Shown piece by piece: positions 61,105 to 64,000 of a DNA stretch of 64,000 bases. Location of the stretch: contig QJNS01000059.1 of the NCBI GenBank assembly GCA_004154925.1, positions 186,001-250,000 on the forward strand, written 5' to 3'. The notes below the pieces were generated by a model that had not been told where the DNA came from, searched no databases, and worked only from the letters and a program-made list of their open reading frames with translations. Both the position numbers and the translations under genes were made by a program. Numbering within the stretch: position 1 is the first letter of the stretch; every line of letters starts with the position of its first letter. Source of the stretch: Monosporascus cannonballus. Lineage: Eukaryota > Ascomycota > Sordariomycetes > Xylariales.

Positions 61105-62835
61105 AAGCCCTCGCATCTCCGACCACTCTCCAACCTCTTTATGGCGTCTGCGAGCGCTCGTTGGCCAGTTAGACTCACCAATCAGCTCACTCCTCCAACG
61201 CCTCTTCGTACACGCGCAGCCGGTATATATATGTGTGTGTGTGTGTGTGTTCCGATATCTTCATCTTTGCATTTTTTTTCTCGGAAGCCTGTACTGCATA
61301 CATCAGCATATTGTTTTTCTAATGACATCCCACTGTGTTACGACTCTCACGGCCGGCTTTGGTAATGGACGGAATACATAAAACATAGGGCTTCATATAT
61401 CATATGGATGGAATAGCATGTGCTATTTGTTTCACATATTTTGGCGCATCCACGCATTGGCACGAGCCTTGTCCTACCCGGCAACTCGAACGGTTTATTT
61501 TGACTCGCTTTTAGCCCTAGACAGGGCCATTCTCTCGCTTTTTTTCTCTTCGACTTTTTCTTTCCTTCGATCACATTGGTTGGTGTATTTGCAACATACC
61601 TCGCGCGACTCTGGAGCCGGCAAGCGGATAAACTTGAAGCCTTGCTTTAGAACAGCAGGCCTAGACTGAACAGGAACGCAATGGAGTAACAAGGACTCTA
61701 GATATCCCATCCCTATTGGAGCCAGATAAGGACGGACCCCCGGTGTACACTACAAGCGAAACCGAGAGACAGGGCAGGCCTGCATGGCATGGCCTTGGGG
61801 CCCCTGGACGGAGACGAGGAAGGTCTGATTCCCCTGCCTGGTCCGGCACATGGCGGTAGTATGGTAGGCACGGTGAGGCACGGGATAGCACAGCACAGCA
61901 TTCATTCGTGGATCATCGGCGCACTCTTGCGTTCCGTTGTTTTTTTTTTTTTTTTTTATTTTGGTTGAAAGATGAATGGCAACGGCCGCCGCCGCATCAA
62001 CTGCGTGCGTTCACTAGATTCTATAGCTAAAAATTAGTTAGCCAGTCCGGCCCGGGACGCTGAGCGCAAGCGCTCGGGGGAATCTAAATCTAAATGCGCT
62101 CTACCGCCCATAACGATCTGTATCCCGGTTTATTGTGACGTGAGTCGAGACCTTGTGATGCCAATGCCGCGCTCTAGTCCATACAGCAGTTTAGGTAAAT
62201 AGATTGGTATGCTCGCCAGGATCCTCAACAGGTTCCATGCCATTGGTATGCACGAAGAGAGTACGATGCCGTCTAGAGTAGGTGATGCGCATCACATCTT
62301 CGTTTTCATTTATTCGTCTTACCGGGCGTGTCTTTAGGCAGCCTGCTGGGTTTCGCCTCCCAGATCTGCTGGCTATAGCGTTCTGAAGCTTTCACCTACA
62401 CGGCACCGCAAATACGGTACCGGGGATTCGCACATCATCCCCTTGTTGCTGGGTGGTGCTTCATCGTTCAAGGATATCTGTCCTTCACCCCGCCTCAGAC
62501 AGCTAGTATCGGGGCCCCCCCTGCTTAAAACTAGCGCAGTTGAACTGTGTGATGGACGCGCTGAAGATGAAGACATAGTTGCTACCGAAATTTCACGATT
62601 AGTAGAAAAGCAGTGCCCGATCACCCACGCCATACGCCGCCGTTTCCTCCGTTCGTCCTTGGGTCCATTCCATTCATCCATGCCTTCATTTCGCGCGACC
62701 TATCGTCTTCATCGATGATCGCGGCATTACTCCCTCCTTGGCAAGTAGGTCGGTAGGTCCATCGGAGCCTCCGCCAGCCTCGAAATATCCTCAGCGCCGC
62801 TGGCCACGACATCCCTTGGATTCCACCAACTCATC
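61105..62835. other. Intergenic with simple repeats
   Basis: Holds the 3' regions of the convergent TBC and E2 genes. A TG repeat lies at 61,232-61,250 and a T-run at 61,940-61,957. Short frames such as 62,443-62,718 have no recognisable content. Confidence 0.45.
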
Positions 62836-63381
62836 TCACTTCATGGCATGTCTCTGCACGTACGCTCTGGCATTTCTCTCGAACGTGGCGCGGTCGGTGC
62901 GATACTCGTCAGCGATGCGCGCCTCGAGGGGGTCGTCGGGGTTGGGCTCGATGAGCAGGCCCCGCACGGCCTCGAGCACGGCGCGCACGCGGCACGGCGG
63001 CTTCCAGTTGTCCGGCTTCAGGATCCCCAAGCACACGTTGCCCACACTGTCGTTCGTCACATTCGGATGCCAGATGCGCGTCGCGAAGTTGATCTGGGGC
63101 GCCTTGAACGGGTAGTCCGGGGGTAGGGTTAACGTGAGGTCGAAGGAGCCGCCTGCGTACGGCGTGTTGGCCGGCCCTTTCAGGGTGATGGACCATACGT
63201 GGATGTTGGACTCGTCAGGCAGGCGGATGGTTATGCCTTCGGGCGGCGAGGCGGTGCACTCTGCTAGTTCCTGGAGGGGTGGTTAGAAGGGGCGGTTGAG
63301 AAGAAGATGGGGAGGGAGGCGGGGCGGAGAGAGGGAGAGATAGGCAGGTACCTTGCCGATACGCTTTTGTGCGGACGACAT
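62836..63381 (-). CDS. Ubiquitin-conjugating enzyme E2
   Basis: Two exons, 63,381-63,352 and 63,270-62,836, with an 81-bp intron (GTACCT...CTAAC...CTCCAG, phase 0); 154 residues. It starts MSSAQKRIGKELAE, a typical E2 helix 1. The UBC fold motifs are GPANTPYAGGSFDL, PPDYPFKAPQINF, the HPN triad at 78-80 (WHPNV) and the active-site Cys90 in GNVCLGILKPDNWKP, followed by LIEPNPDDPLEARIADEY. The long residue stretch after the Cys is as in class I E2s, with no C-terminal extension. The exact E2 subgroup is not certain. It transfers ubiquitin from E1 to substrates together with an E3. Confidence 0.93.
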
Positions 63382-64000
63382 GATCGATGCGTTGTTACTT
63401 TGCTTGCTTGGTCAGGGTTCGTGTGTACGGTTGTGAACGCCGACAATCCGAGGAGCCTATTCCCGTTGATGCAATCAATATGCGACGAATGGCTAACGAG
63501 GTAGGTATTTATGAAGCACCAGGTCTTGGAAAGGGGGTCAGCGGTGAATGGGCAGTTCAACTACTTGTAGCTTGTCGCTCGTGAAGGATATCAACAAGGC
63601 AGAAAGGTCGGAAACAAGGCGAAGAAGCTTTGGGAAATGTTCCCTGAGCTTGTTTAGCTCTAGGCATTCAGGCCCATCCAGGGTGTGCCGGGCAAGTAGA
63701 CAAAGCACACAGGAGGGGGGGTACAAACCTAAAACTGGTTCTAGGTTCCAACAACGACGAAGTGAAGCGCCCCTTGCCGTCTCGGATCCTACACCTGGTG
63801 GAATATCTCGGCTGTCTCTTTCTATCTGGAGCGTTCTGTCTGAACGTGAGGATGGGGAAGTGATGGAGCTTGTATGTAGGTAAGAACATACTATGTATGG
63901 GTGAGGCCTGAGGGGAAGCAGCTCCCACCGTATTGGCCGGAATGCGATAAGTCAGTGAGGTGACTGACATCAGGTGGGAGGGGCTGCTGAGCCTCCCATC
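63382..64000. promoter_or_regulatory. Upstream region of the E2 gene
   Basis: About 620 bp to the window end. I see no gene that can be supported; short frames on both strands lack motifs. Confidence 0.35.

Noticed and set aside
1..64000. CRISPR arrays, bacterial operons, riboswitches
   Set aside because: Gene structure and repeats are eukaryotic; no regularly spaced short repeats were seen.

Overview
The window comes from a filamentous ascomycete (Pezizomycotina). The genes have short introns (about 50-165 bp) with GT...AG ends and CTAAC-like branch sites, and fungus-specific families (HET, RRP3, SSF1, MSB3/4-type TBC) are present. The left half is very AT-rich. It is almost free of CA/TG but keeps CG, as expected where repeat-induced point mutation (RIP) has turned CpA into TpA. 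Gene calls are read from the sequence; family names rest on motifs, not on database searches.

Layout, left half (1 to about 35,400): a RIP-degraded transposon graveyard with no working host gene that I can see. Its structure can still be read from terminal repeats and target-site duplications (TSDs). A gypsy-type element on the + strand (integrase at 380-1,700, 3' LTR at 22,360-22,603) was split by a minus-strand Copia element (2,901-22,254, TSD AATAC). That Copia was in turn split by two minus-strand chromodomain gypsy elements (6,891-13,818, TSD TTTAT; 14,513-21,430). Further right are an 877-bp TIR element (23,704-24,580), gypsy fragments in both orientations (25,640-27,000), a pogo/Fot1-like transposase (27,780-29,830) interrupted by a 508-bp TRIM-like element (28,689-29,196, TSD AATTC), and a second Copia element (29,981-35,118, TSD GGTTG). 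The last holds an almost unmutated 450-bp island. A second TRIM copy is cut by the window start.

Layout, right half (about 35,400 to 64,000): GC-balanced, gene-bearing DNA. In order: an unrecognised multi-exon gene (-) divergent from a 1,385-residue HET-domain gene (+); remnants of a Copia-type LTR and a LINE tail; an MFS_5 transporter gene (-) with an apparent one-base frameshift; SSF1 (-) and RRP3 (+) back to back, sharing a 348-bp promoter; a small Rieske [2Fe-2S] protein (+); a very acidic nuclear-type protein (-); a 4.8-kb stretch without a convincing gene that contains an assembly gap inside a G-run; a TBC Rab-GAP (+); and an E2 ubiquitin-conjugating enzyme (-).

How they fit together: SSF1 (60S assembly) and RRP3 (18S rRNA processing) form a ribosome-biogenesis pair likely to be co-expressed. 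The TBC protein and the E2 are housekeeping functions in membrane traffic and protein turnover. The HET gene and its divergent partner lie on the edge of the RIPped block, where self/non-self recognition genes could diversify. The partner gene is the least explained coding unit here. The TRIM-like family and the clean nested-insertion record are the most interesting structural observations.
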